A DNA stretch of 64,000 bases from Pseudofabraea citricarpa. Its lineage: Eukaryota; Ascomycota; Leotiomycetes; Helotiales; Dermateaceae. A program made the position numbers and the translations under genes. This document shows, one piece after another, positions 10,745 to 21,530 of the stretch. Location of the stretch: assembly GCA_029641185.1 (NCBI GenBank), contig JAPWGK010000002.1, positions 3,286,001 to 3,350,000 of the forward strand, written 5' to 3'. The notes beneath the pieces are model-generated. The model did no database searches. It saw only the letters and a list, made by a program, of their open reading frames with translations, and had not been told where the DNA came from. How positions within the stretch are numbered: position 1 is the stretch's first letter; each line of letters starts with the position of its first letter.

Positions 10745-13679
10745 TTAATGGCCATAGTTAAGGATCTCCTTCAACCCAGTCGTATCCTCCTTCTTATTTT
10801 TCCACTGCGACTTCTTCATCTCGCGCTTCTTCTTCATCTCTGCCCAACCTTCATCGTCATCTTCGTCAGATACATTGCCGGATTTCTTTACAACCTTGAT
10901 AGTCGGCGGCGCGCCATTTTTGTTCTCCCATCCGTTCAGAGCTCCAGACATTGTCGAGGCACGAGATTTGGCGTCACTGACGGGCATATGCGACACTGGC
11001 CTGTAGCGACCTGGAAGGCCGACATTGCTTCGCTCAGATGGAGCAATAGACGGAGTATAGCCTTGTCCATGTATTGAAGGTGCGAACAATGGCCCTTGCA
11101 TCCAGGCTCTGTTGGGATCTAGCATCGACATGGCTCGCTGATGAGGTTGGTGGGAGCTACCAGGGCGGAGGCCTCCGGTTTGACCTTGGACGTGACTACT
11201 GCCTGGTCGTGGAGGAAGTTGTTGACTTTGAGGTATAGGCATCTGTCCATTCTGTTGTGGGGCACCCTGGCCAGAACTGACCATTTGCATCATTTGCATA
11301 TTCATTTGCATCTGCATCTGCATGAACTGCGACATCTGCTGCTGCATTTCAATCTGAGCTTGGTCTGCAGGTGTAAGAGCCATGCCGTTCATCATCATGC
11401 CACCAGAGTTCCGTCCCATTGGTTGCATGCCCATACCATTGAAGCCATTCCCTGGCATCGCTGGGTATTCACCTTGAGCATTAGGTGTACCTCTCCTCAT
11501 CGCTCGAGATCTCTCTTCAGTCGCAATAACGCCCACCAAACCCCCAGGAGGACCGCTTCTAGGGGGGCCACCACCACCATGAACAGAGCCAGACCCAAAA
11601 GCCAACGACTCACGGTTTGCGGGATGCACAAGACCAGCACCGAGGTACGGATCCTGAGGTAGATGTCTTGCAAATACAGGCAAGGCTCCATTGTTCCCTG
11701 CGCTTTGGGCGGCAGCACGAAGGTTAGGGTTGGATCCCATGCTAGAAAGTTGGGGGTTGGGAGGTTTTCCCTTATTTGGAAACCCATGAGCAGCCAGGAT
11801 TGCCAATGGAACCTCCTCATCCTCTTCTTCGCCCTCGTCTGGTTTTCCAAAGGCGTGCAAATTGGGAGTGCTTTGCGAAGTAAATGTACTTGGTCTCGGT
11901 CCAGATGTTTCCCCGGTTACTTTCATCATTTGCTGTCGGTAGACAGCCATGTGTGCCTCCTGCTTCCGACGCTGCTTTGCAAGCTGTTTATTCTTCTCAG
12001 CCTCATCTTCTTCGTCGTCGTAGTTGTCATCCTCTTCCTCATCCTCTTTCGAATGTCCGCCGACACTTCTCATCCGCTCCTGATCCTGCAAGAACCTTTC
12101 GTACTGTGTTTTCGTCATGACTTTGCTTTTCGGAACTGAAAGGGTTGGTGGAGATCTCGGTTTGTCGTTGAACTGAGCAGCTATACCGGCAGCCTCAGCG
12201 ATATGTGGATCGATGGCACCTTCCTCCTCGAACATGTTCTCGTCATGTACTTCGGGCTCAGGTCTCGGAACCACCTTTTTTGCTCTCGGAGTGGCTTCAG
12301 AAGGTCCTCCACGCCAGTTCGAACCATTCTCTTGGTAAGGATCATACTCCGTACTAGGTGACTGTGCCCAACTATCATGAGATTTTCCGTTCGAAGAATC
12401 GGTCATTTGTCGGGTGGCATTTACTGACTCTCGCAAGAGCCTCGCATCCTCGTCTATTGAGTCGCCGTATTCCAGAGTGGACTGTCTCCTGGCAGAGAAT
12501 GCGCTGCTCCGTCTTAAACCAACATCTGCAATCCCTCCAGGTCGCTGAGGCCTCGCCGTAACCGAAGGCAATGTATCAGTGGAACGAGCTGTGCTGTGCT
12601 GCGGAACCGGGGGAGGCGGGCTTGGATGAGACATGAGTCCATCATGTGAAGTTTGACTAGTCCATGAGTATGGAGAAGGTTCAATTTCCCTCTTTCTATC
12701 AATGTTCAGGGGTGATGGCTGAGCTTGGTTTAATCGGCCAGATGAGTACGACCGAGTGTTTGGAGCTTGAGCCGGTGCAGAGGGATAGTACTCCTGGGGA
12801 TCATCAGCACTACTCCAGCTAATTACACACATAGGCAAAACTCACCGGGCTATGGGACATTCCCCTGTTCTTCTCCGCATCTAATATTGCGCTCTTGCGC
12901 TTCGCGAAGCCCGAAAACATATCCGAAAAGTCGCCTCCCAGACTGAGCCCAAGATCTCGTTCTTCGAGTTTGGGTGGAGTAGCAGTGCTGGCATAACTTG
13001 ATGCAGTTACAGCCCGAGCCCTACCATATTCCGTACTCTCTTCCATAGGGGGTGATGCGACTGGTGACTCTTCATGATCCGCAACTCTAGGAGGAGGGGG
13101 AGTACTGCCTTGTTTATTACGGCCCCAGGAAAGAGTTCGTCCGGCATTTTTCAAAGACATTTTTGATGCCGATTTTGGGACTGGAGGTAAGGGAATGTCG
13201 TGAAAAGGTTTATCATGAGGGGATCTCCATTCTTCGCTGAGTTGGTGATCATGAGTTGAAGATGGAGCAGTCGAGGCGGCGCTTAAACGGGAAGAGTTAT
13301 CTGTAGTGGAAATGGTGTTTGTGTTGGAGGCACCACTGCCACTTGTTGAAGTCAGTTCATATGTTGTCATACTGGCTTTGGAGCTTCTCCTCCTCAATTG
13401 GGCGATCTTCTTGGAAGCCCATTTCACTTTGGGATTGTTCACTGACCGATTGCCTTTGATATCGGCAAAGATGTTGTCCTCCTTATGCTTCGGCGACGTT
13501 AGTGGCCTCGCAGCAGCTGGTTTACCTAACTTCACGCCTCCATCAAAAGATTGGCTCCCGGTATCAGTGCGCTCAAATACTTTGAAGGATGGTTCAGCCA
13601 CGGCTGGCAGATTTTCCAAATCTTCCAGGGCGTTCGCGGTGGATTTCCGCCGTCCAAACGGCTTGGAGAATACAGGCAT
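10745..13679 (-). CDS. Large disordered Met/Gln-rich protein, unknown function
   Basis: Two exons, 13679-12846 and 12793-10745, give 960 residues. The 52-bp intron (GTGAGT donor, CCCCAG acceptor) was preferred over a 27-bp alternative because it is of normal fungal length and keeps the frame. No named domain is visible. The N-terminus (MPVFSKPFGRRKSTANALEDL) and the C-terminus are the least repetitive parts. In between are Ser/Pro-rich stretches, an acidic block (EEDDNYDDEEDE), then Gly/Pro-rich segments and a run of Met and Gln (MQMQMQMNMQMMQM) at about two-thirds. The C-terminus has a Lys-rich amphipathic helix after a DEDDDEGWAEMKKKREMKK motif. Low-complexity composition suggests a scaffold or RNP/condensate-type protein, but no function can be assigned. 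Several antisense frames over it are shadows. Confidence 0.8.
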
Positions 13680-16600
13680 GTAGTACGTCTATCTGCGCCG
13701 ACAGGGAGCTCTGGAGCAAAGCACCCGCCACACAGTAGATCTGGGTCGGAATCCTGGGCCAGGGGTAATCTCGTCGACGATGAACAGAAAACGAGGGAGA
13801 GGCGGGTTGCGAAAATGAATACAAGGCCCCGTGAAAAGGTGTGAAGGGATCGTAAGAAGAAGAAAAAGAGAAGCAAGCGGATGAGACTGCAGCAGACGGA
13901 GCTGGTTCGTGGCTATCGAAAGAAGGATAATGAGCGGATCAGTCTATTGCATATGCTACAGAGTCAGCACACTTCGGTCCTTGGTCACATCTGCAGAGGG
14001 CCAGGGGATTTCGTCGATGTGGTGCTCGGTATGTGCCTGTGGAAGTGTTGTCTGGAGCAGAGGATGGAGTCGCAGCGGCGGTTGGCTCCTGATGATGCTT
14101 TTTTTGGTGCTGCAAGGATCGCCAGCAAGTGTCCGACAAGGGAAGGTTTTGCCAGGGCGAGTAACAACAGCAACAAGAACAACAACCTTCTTCTGCTGCT
14201 GCTGATCCGGGTCTCGTTTGCGACAGCGAAGATGAAGATGCAGATGACGACTGTTGGAAAACGGTGGCCTTTGTTCATTGATTGTATTGTTGAAAAAGAG
14301 GTCAGAGGTGGCGGGAGACCTCGTTGCTGTGACCCAAAAATAGAATATTGTGAGGCCGGCGAGGGCAAATGGTGCAGCAAGCAAGCAAGCAGAGGCTGGG
14401 AGACTGGGAGACTGGGAGACTGGAAAGGACTAACCGTCGCAAGAAGTTACATGCAGTGATGCGAGTCACAAATTCATAACATTAGGGGGGTATTGAAATG
14501 GGTTTGGCGGGCCAAAAGGAAGCTCCAGCAGATGGACGGGAGGGGGGGAACTCAATAGCAACAAAGACACGACGACAGCGAGGCGAGACGAGAGAGAAAG
14601 AGAGGAAGAAGTCAGAGTGTGTGTGAGAGAGTGAGAGAGAGAGATACGGAGACCGACCAGGAAAGGAGACGGAGACGGGCAATCATAATAATGGACCAGG
14701 AACAAAAAAGTTAAGCTCGTGTTCAATTGAGAGTTTGGCGGTCCCGGTGGAGATGTTGCCATGCTAGTCTAAGTCCACACCATTGACGACAAGGGACCAA
14801 CCACCAATCCGCGGGGCGCTGGCTCAGATGATTTCCTTGTCCTGTGCGTATTCAATATTAATGCACGTCTCTCTCCTTCAAATTGCTTTCGTGACCAGAT
14901 AATAATGATAATAAGAATAACAACGTCAGTTAATACCCAGGCGGGGGGATAGCGTCATCCCGATGGAATAGCCAGCTGACAATCCCGTGTCGTATCCTAT
15001 CACGTCGTCTCTTCCCCATCTTTCTTGTCAAAAGAGCCCATTCTCGAAATAGACATGGCTCGTAGTTAAGCTTATATCGAGACACTGCTCACATTCCTGG
15101 ACTTCACTCTCTTCCGACGAAGAGTTTGGGGAGAGAAATGCTGACATGTCAGAAGTGCAGAAGTGCAGAAGCGTTACCCTGTCGACTGCAAAACACCATC
15201 TCATGTCCGAGTGACTTCAGATGATCCTTAAGTACTGTATAGCACAGCACAGCACAGCATCATAATTACTCGCATAATTAATTATTGGGAAACATCCCTT
15301 CCTATTGCGTGTTCCTATTTGAGTGGTGATGGTTCCCTTTCATTCCAGGGTCCAGGGGTCCCAACATGTCTCTCTCTTTCTCTGCGTCCCAAAAGAGGCG
15401 AGAAATGACGGCATTTACGTCCTCGTTCCCTCGTTCTCTTGCCTTCTCTTCACGTGTACTTGCCAATGGAATGTGAGCAAGCTGTTCGTTGCATGGACAT
15501 CAAGGCCAGCAGTAAAACTACTCTTCTGTAAGCCTCTTTCTTCCCCCACGCCGTGCGAGTGCAAACCGCTCGCTCCACGTGCTTCAAGCCGATGCAGTAC
15601 CAAGGAAAAGCTTAGACCCTTCCCCTGAATATAAGATAGAAAAATAAACAAGAGGGGCCTTGAGCTAGCTCGCTACTTGACTAGTCAGTGCCACTGTGAG
15701 CGGAGTAATAAAGGCTCCCGAGCAAAAGCAGACTAGTTAGGTACAGTAGCTATGTATCTATCCACCTCTTGTTTACCTACCTACCTACTCTGATGCTTTC
15801 TTGCTTCAAATCACCTACCACTATACCTACCTATCTCAAAGGCTCTTGAACAATAGAGATAGAAAACACCGGCACATAAAGGAGGGAGCACAAGGGGAAG
15901 AGAAGCAGGTAAGAAAAAAGAGGGAAGCAACTCCCGGAGGATCCGAAATTTAACATCAACCATAATCCCAGCCGCCCATCTGCTTTGCCATTCCCATTTC
16001 CAGTCTTCTCCATCTGCCATTTCCAATTCTCCCATGATCCGGCGAGTCGGCGACGGACTCTCGTCCTCTTCTTCCCTATCCCTTCTCCAAATACACGGCC
16101 GGCCCAGTCCGTGGTGGCAGCGGCCCTGGCTGCTGAGGTGAGGTGCGACTCTGTTTTATTAATTTCCCGTCGGTAATTTGACTTCGCTTTCGTTTTGCGG
16201 GGTTAGGTACAGAAGGCTTGCGAACAGATGGAAGGAAGCAGGCTAGGGCCACGAGAAGGCTGAGAGTCTAAGAGGGCTAATAAATCAAGTACCGTGTGTC
16301 TGCACGAACACGACTCGCTACATCATGTACCACAGTGAAACTCGAGTTTGCCCTTGCGCTCATGTTGCTTCGTTCTTACCAGGAGATTTTGTGTGGAGTG
16401 TACAGCGAGAGTATCAGAGTTTGCCCAAAAACTTGTTTTCTTAGTCTGACTTAAGAGCCGAGATGAGACTACTCTACTGTACAGTTCTCCAATATGTACA
16501 AGATCCAATCTGAAAGCCAGGACCTAAGAACCCCGAACTCAGGTGTTCTGAGGCCTAGTTAGATGCTCGTGCTCGAGAACGCCACCGGTGGATTTCCTAC

Positions 16601-16690
16601 ACACCGCCCCCAATCCCAAGTCGAGTTTTATCCGCCGCCATCCTTTCCCATGTGTGATAGAAACACTAATCCAAACAACCGATTATACAC
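13680..16690. other. 3-kb intergenic region with simple repeats
   Basis: Promoter and leader region of the 960-aa gene on its left end, and 3' flank of the cation transporter on its right end. It contains AAC/CAG-type triplets at about 14160-14205, an octamer repeat at 14396-14424, long purine tracts at about 14560-14650 and short CAGCA repeats near 15241-15260. Several open frames here (for example 13881-14459 and 14466-14762) are driven by these tracts and show no family content. No gene is supported. Confidence 0.5.
14396..14424. repeat. Octamer tandem repeat (CTGGGAGA)3.6
   Basis: Three full units of CTGGGAGA followed by a partial fourth. Simple-sequence repeat in a gene-free region; likely length-variable. 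Confidence 0.85.
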
Positions 16691-18512
16691 TTACTCGCCC
16701 TGCTGATGCATATGAGTAGGCAAGTTCCAACTTGCGTAATCCTGATGGACGAATGCCCGATCAACAGTAGGCACACTCTCCAAGACATACTGCAGGCTCT
16801 CCCCTAGGTCATGACTGTCACGCAAACTCATGTTCTCGTCAAGGACGATATCGACTTCAACATTGAGCTTGTCTCCGGCGTGATATGCTTGCAGACCTTG
16901 GATCTGTTTAATAGTCCTAGCAAACCGCATGGTGAGATATAGCAATACATTACGCTCATCGGCCGTCGCAGCTGCCCCGGTCAAATTTCGAATATGACTT
17001 GCTGATGTGCCGGCCCAGTTAATGATAACATACACCGAGAGTAAAAGGCCTCCCAAGGCATCGAGCCACCAAAGTTTGGCATAAAATCCGACTGAGAAAC
17101 ATTAGTCTAGCCTAGTAATAGAGTCAAGGAAACCTACGAAGAGGAAAAATTATACTAAAGATGTTGAACACCACATCCGTCATAGCATCTTGTGCAAGTG
17201 CTTGAACACTTGAGTTCTTGATCACGCGACACCATAGCCAACACAGAGCCTTGATGAGGACCGTGCTAGACATGATAACAATTGCCGGCAAGCCGAGCTC
17301 AATTATGGAATGGTCTCCTGATCTGAGACGGTTGAAACATTCCAGGCCTACTTGAAGGAAGGAAGTGCACATGACTACCGAGAAAACAAGCACGCCGATG
17401 GGTTCGAGGCGTCTTCGCCCGACTGGATACATGTACTGGTCTTGCCGTTCAATCAACCTTGTCGTAGTCCATACAATAGCCGTGCTGAGAAAGTCTAAAG
17501 CCGCATCTACCAAACTCGCAAGTACGGAGAGGGAGTTGGTGAGGACGATGACTGCAATCTTGCCTACCAGTAAGATAGCATTAGCAGCTAGATTCACATA
17601 TATGGCTACCTGTACTATGCGATCTCCACTCTCTACGCTGTCGTCTTCCATGCCGGGGATTTCGGGCTTTGGACCATCGTATACATCTTCGTCTGGATCA
17701 TGAGCGTCTGGATCGTGTAGAAGGGGTGTTTGCTCTGTAGAGACTTTATAAAGTTCACGGGGAGTTCGCTTGATCTTTTTGGAGGTCGAGCCATTACTCG
17801 TCTCTCCATTGAGTTTGGGTGTCCCAGGCTCCAATTTTCCAGGCTCTTCCGATATGGTAGCTGGCACTGCAACATCTCTCAGACCTGAAGACGATCCGAA
17901 TCCCGGAGTATCATTGTACTCGTTCAACAGATCGTGTGGTAGCGATGAATCTAGAAGTCTATCAATGTAGATATATTGCTGTATTAGAGAATTGGTGCGT
18001 TCGTAGTACTCCCGGCTATTGAATCAATCATCAGTGGTGGTAAATTAATGTAAGGTATCAACGGATACACACATGGGCTTCTTCATGGGCTTCAAGTCGT
18101 CCTCCGTCTTCCAGTATCTCTCCCACCGGTAACGAGGATTGTTGTTGCCAATGAGACGCTGTGAACGCATCTGGGGCGTGTTAAGGATAGAACTCAGACG
18201 CCTCTCGTCACCGCTTCTCCGGCCTTCTTCACCAACATCGTCCTCTGTCCTGGAACTGCTTCTGCGAAACATGCCATTGCCGGCTTCTTCATCGGGCTCG
18301 GGCGTCCCTCTAAAAGACGAAGGACGACGTGGGATGCTAGATAGCGACGCGGTCGAACGCGACGATATCAGGGCGGTCAGCGTACCGTGGCCGTGTGTCG
18401 AGTAAGGGGAGGCATCTTCAGCGTTGAGGGGGAGGTAACCTCGCAGCCTGGCGATACGGCCGAACTTTGGAGGGGAGCTCGAGAGGTAGCCCAGATCATC
18501 ATGGCTCGACAT
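16691..18512 (-). CDS. Cation diffusion facilitator (CDF) transporter, probably Mn2+-type
   Basis: Three exons, 18512-18073, 18015-17138 and 17091-16691, give 572 residues. The joins recreate family sequence: KKPIREYYERTNSLIQQYIYIDRLL-type text across intron 1 (given here only in part, as PIREYYERTN) and FPLLGFYAKLWWLDALGG across intron 2. The N-terminal ~250 residues are cytosolic and Ser-rich; six membrane segments follow, then a short cytosolic domain (HVEVD-like, here NVEVDIVLDE) that dimerises in this family. The metal-site motif in TM2 is DAALD and in TM5 DAMTD, that is DxxxD in both. Zinc CDFs usually have HxxxD, and the DxxxD pair is typical of manganese CDFs, so Mn2+ export to an organelle or the outside is the best guess. 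The stop at 16691 lies in GAGTAAGTG, which could also be a donor to one more exon; the given end is close to the family length. Confidence 0.88.
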
Positions 18513-19295
18513 GATACGGGAGCCCTAAAGAATATGATATGCTGCTGGATCGGTGGGTGAATGACTGAATGAATGGATTGAAAGCTGCAGCGGCAGCGGG
18601 AAGGGCTGGCTGCTGAAGGAATAAAGTGCTGGGCATGGCGGTCAAATAACAGCGGCAGCTGCCAAGTGAAGCTTTCAATTGAAAGGGTTTCCCAATAATC
18701 TCTGGCCAATGGGTGTGACGGACAGAGTCGCCCGCATCGCTAACCCTGCCAAAAGATTAGATGGTGGCTTGGAGCTTTTGAGATGGTGGAGCCTCGGAAG
18801 GATTCAGAATCAAACATTCTCCAGGGCTGGGCGTCTCGAATACTGCTGCGAGGCTGCGAGCGGGACTACGTAGTACCGTTTATTCTTATGTCATACGCTG
18901 GGGAGACGACTACACTTACACTGCACTTGGTACGCATTACAAATTTACAGCAGCTGAGAAGTACAAAAGCACCCGATTCAGCATTTCTGGCACACTTTGT
19001 AGGGGTCGCATGCAGGTCACGGACAACATTTCACAGGTGAAGCAAGGCTCTTGGTTTGAAAGTTTGTTAAATTGTGCTAATGCTACGCACGCTACGGTAC
19101 AGTACTGCACAGTACAACGAGGATACCAAAGTCAAACCCAAGCATACATTAGTCGTGGTTGAAAAGAATGACTGCTGCTGTTGCAGCCCAACTCCATGAT
19201 TGCTCCATTATTGCGCGGCCCTCCTGTCAACACCGGGATTATACAATATCACGCGAACTTGCGACGAATAGCCTTGCGACCAAGTGTGTGTGTGT
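18513..19295. other. Intergenic, no gene seen
   Basis: CDF gene promoter at left and 3' flank of the small heat shock gene at right. Contains GT repeats near 19285. Open frames such as 18783-19040 show no family content. Confidence 0.5.
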
Positions 19296-20012
19296 TTACT
19301 GGATCTGCACCCGGCGACTCTGGTGCTTGGCTGCCTTAGGGACGAGGATGCTGAGGATGCCATTCTTCATCGAAGCCTTCACTGCATCCTGGTCGATTGA
19401 TTCGGGGAAGCTGAAAGAGCGCGAGAACTGGCCAACGCTGCGCTCCGAGACCCAGTACTTTGGATGAGCCTGATCGCCAGCTTTGGCGACTTCAGTGTCG
19501 TTGGCTGGCTTGCTGACCTGGGTGTCTGCCGATCCGGTCTTTGGTACCTCAGAGTCTTCGGCGTCCTCAACAGTGGCTTTGTGGCTATGGTTTTCACCAC
19601 CTTCGGTCAGAGCACCAGCGGCCTTGGGAGCTTCGACAACGCCAGCAGGTGGTGTGCCCGAAGTGTAGCTGCGCTCCGTACGTCCTCGGATGCTCAAGGT
19701 TTGGCGATCGGTAAACTCGATCTCGACATCTTTCTGGTCGATACCTGGAAGCTCACCATGGAGCTCGTATGAGTCGGCATGCTCGGTGACGTCGAACTTT
19801 GGTTGGAAGCTCTTAATTCCAGCACGTCGTGTTGGCTGCTGATAGTTCTCAAAGTCTTCGAGAAGGCGGAAGAGAGGAGTGAAGGATGAGGTTTGAGGGT
19901 GCGAGACAAATGAGCCTGGGAAAAAAGACATCTTGCGCGTTGTTTGTGGAGCAAGAAGAAATCGCTTGGTAGTTGCTGGAAGTCTTCGTGAGATAGTTCG
20001 AGATGTTTGCAT
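19296..20012 (-). CDS. Small heat shock protein, Hsp20/Hsp30 type
   Basis: Intronless, 238 residues. ATP-independent holdase chaperone of the alpha-crystallin family. The conserved domain starts at about residue 70 (FDVTEHADSYELHGELPGID) and ends at about 226 with GILSILVPK, the usual closing strand. It is split by a roughly 70-residue acidic, Gly/Ser/Ala-rich loop at about 116-185, as in Neurospora-type Hsp30. The usual start of this family, MSFFPGSF, is at Met28; an upstream in-frame ATG at 20012 adds 27 residues with seven basic residues, no acidic residue and many Ser/Thr, which looks like a mitochondrial presequence. A TATA box and a perfect heat shock element lie upstream (separate entries). 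Both starts are kept in one transcript by those positions, so dual targeting by alternative starts is possible but untested. Confidence 0.9.
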   Translation of the reverse strand: MQTSRTISRRLPATTKRFLLAPQTTRKMSFFPGSFVSHPQTSSFTPLFRLLEDFENYQQPTRRAGIKSFQPKFDVTEHADSYELHGELPGIDQKDVEIEFTDRQTLSIRGRTERSYTSGTPPAGVVEAPKAAGALTEGGENHSHKATVEDAEDSEVPKTGSADTQVSKPANDTEVAKAGDQAHPKYWVSERSVGQFSRSFSFPESIDQDAVKASMKNGILSILVPKAAKHQSRRVQIQ

Positions 20013-20086
20013 GAAGTGTTTCGTTTGCTTCGTGTGCTGTTTTTCTTGATGATGAGGATGTGAGCTTCAGGTGGTCTCAGGCCGAC

Positions 20087-20093
20087 TTATATA
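20087..20093 (-). promoter_or_regulatory. TATA box of the Hsp30 gene
   Basis: TATATAA read on the minus strand, about 75 bases upstream of the ATG at 20012. Strong TATA boxes are typical of stress-induced genes. Confidence 0.7.
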
Positions 20094-20237
20094 CTCGAGC
20101 AGGCGCATCTGGCACATTCTGGAAGGAACGAGCGAAAGAATTGCGTCGGCTTCCTGGAATCATCGTGAATGGAGAGAGAATGGCGGAGAAAGAAATCGGC
20201 TGGTCAAGATCACGATAGGCGTTGCTGGAGGATACGT

Positions 20238-20250
20238 GAAGTTTCTGGAA
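20238..20250 (-). promoter_or_regulatory. Heat shock element, three perfect units
   Basis: The plus strand reads GAAgtTTCtgGAA, three alternating GAA/TTC units with 2-base gaps: the consensus site for heat shock factor Hsf1. It lies about 225 bases upstream of the Hsp30 ATG and 145 bases upstream of the TATA box. A weaker two-unit site (TTCtgGAA) is at 20117-20124, closer to the TATA box. Confidence 0.8.
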
Positions 20251-20880
20251 ACTGCGAGAAACGACTTGACAAGAAAACTCGCCACTGGCGGTATCTAGGC
20301 AGCTGCACCTGCACTTGCACTTGGGAAGCAACGGCAAAAGCCAGATGGGGTCTTCTACAGTACATCCGTTAACGGTGTCAGCTAGGCCTGCGTGGTCATA
20401 GTGCTGGCTTTGCACGATATACCTCTACTCACTGTACTTTGTCACCCGTGGCTCACGAATACAACAGAATATGGTGGGTGTGCTGACTAATGGAACTACA
20501 GTATATTCTTCGTGACCTCCCCTCCGCCTCCCACCCCACCTCCCTTAACCCTACTTCCGTCGCCGTGGTCGCTTAATCCCCAGGCCGTTCCGTTTTCATG
20601 ATTATTACACTTTGCAGGCAGGGGATGACGGAGATGCCACCGGAGGAAAACACCTACACCTGGGCGCTTATCCAACTGGAGTATGCTGCTATTGGGCGGC
20701 TGGGCGAAAACAAGACTCTGAACAACCTCGAAAGACTGGTGCGATTTCGGGCTTACCGAGCACGCCCCTCTGAATCGTGTCGCATCGCTTGTATCGGACT
20801 GCTCTGCGGTAGACGTGATTCTTACTGTAAAAGTAGCGTTGGATGCCTGGGAATGCCAGCTAGGCACGCCGGCTGTTAGG

Positions 20881-20955
20881 TACCTATACCTATCCTTCCT
20901 TACCTTACCTTACCTACAGTACCTACCTACCTACCTAGGTAGCTTTAGGTAGGCA
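20881..20955. repeat. CCTA/CCTTA simple repeat
   Basis: Short units of CTTAC and CTAC repeat in tandem, followed by an inverted TAGGTAGC..TAGGTAGG segment, so the end of the tract could fold back on itself. Confidence 0.75.
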
Positions 20956-21219
20956 ATTCAGCGTGCATAATACACCAGCATGCGATAATCGTACGATGAA
21001 GAGATTTTTCACGTTCTAGATTCTCTACACAACTCATCTCAACCAAACTTACTAGATATCTAGTGGAAGTGCTTTTTTGTGGTTGGGGTACCTGGGTATG
21101 ACGGGTCACCCAAGGAAAGCAAAAACATACCATTCATCTGGTGTGTGCTCTCTTCGCTGTCGGGGATTTTCGCTGCAATTGAGGTATCTTGCTTCTAAAT
21201 TCCTGCGCCTAGATACATC

Positions 21220-21243
21220 AAAAAAAAAAAAAAAAAAAAAAAA
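21220..21243. repeat. Run of 24 A
   Basis: Uninterrupted A run on the plus strand, about 290 bases past the stop of the minus-strand YTH gene. It could be a mononucleotide repeat or, on the plus strand, the tail of an old retroposed RNA, although no clear target-site duplication is seen. Confidence 0.8.
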
Positions 21244-21530
21244 GACGGAGAGAAAAGATGAGGAAAAGCAAGAAAGTCAAGCTCCGTGTATATCATTAGC
21301 AAGCTGAACCCTCCTTGTGCCTTTTCGCCGTTAAAATATGTGTCATGTATTACCTTGCGCATTTGGTATTTCTGATGGCATCATGAACTCGTTATACTTG
21401 ATAAAGGTATTAAACGTGCTTGCTCGCAATATCAAAAGAACCCAGGACCCCAAGGCAATGACCAGCAATGTGAGAATCCTTTGCGCCATAGCTATGCTTG
21501 TTTTAAGAAAATAAATGCTTGAAACTGTTC

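Larger units (their letters stand above)
20013..21530. other. Hsp30 promoter and YTH gene 3' flank
   Basis: Apart from the heat shock element and TATA box, it holds a C/T tetramer-pentamer repeat at 20881-20955 and a run of A at 21220-21243. No gene is supported; open frames at 20071-20372, 20598-20879 and 20496-20867 show no family content. Confidence 0.5.

Noticed and set aside
11141..12139. Long plus-strand open frames opposite the 960-aa gene
   Set aside because: They lie on the other strand of a well-supported coding sequence, have no start context and no family content.
14466..14762. 98-codon minus-strand frame rich in Ser and Leu
   Set aside because: Produced by a purine tract, which keeps both strands free of stops.
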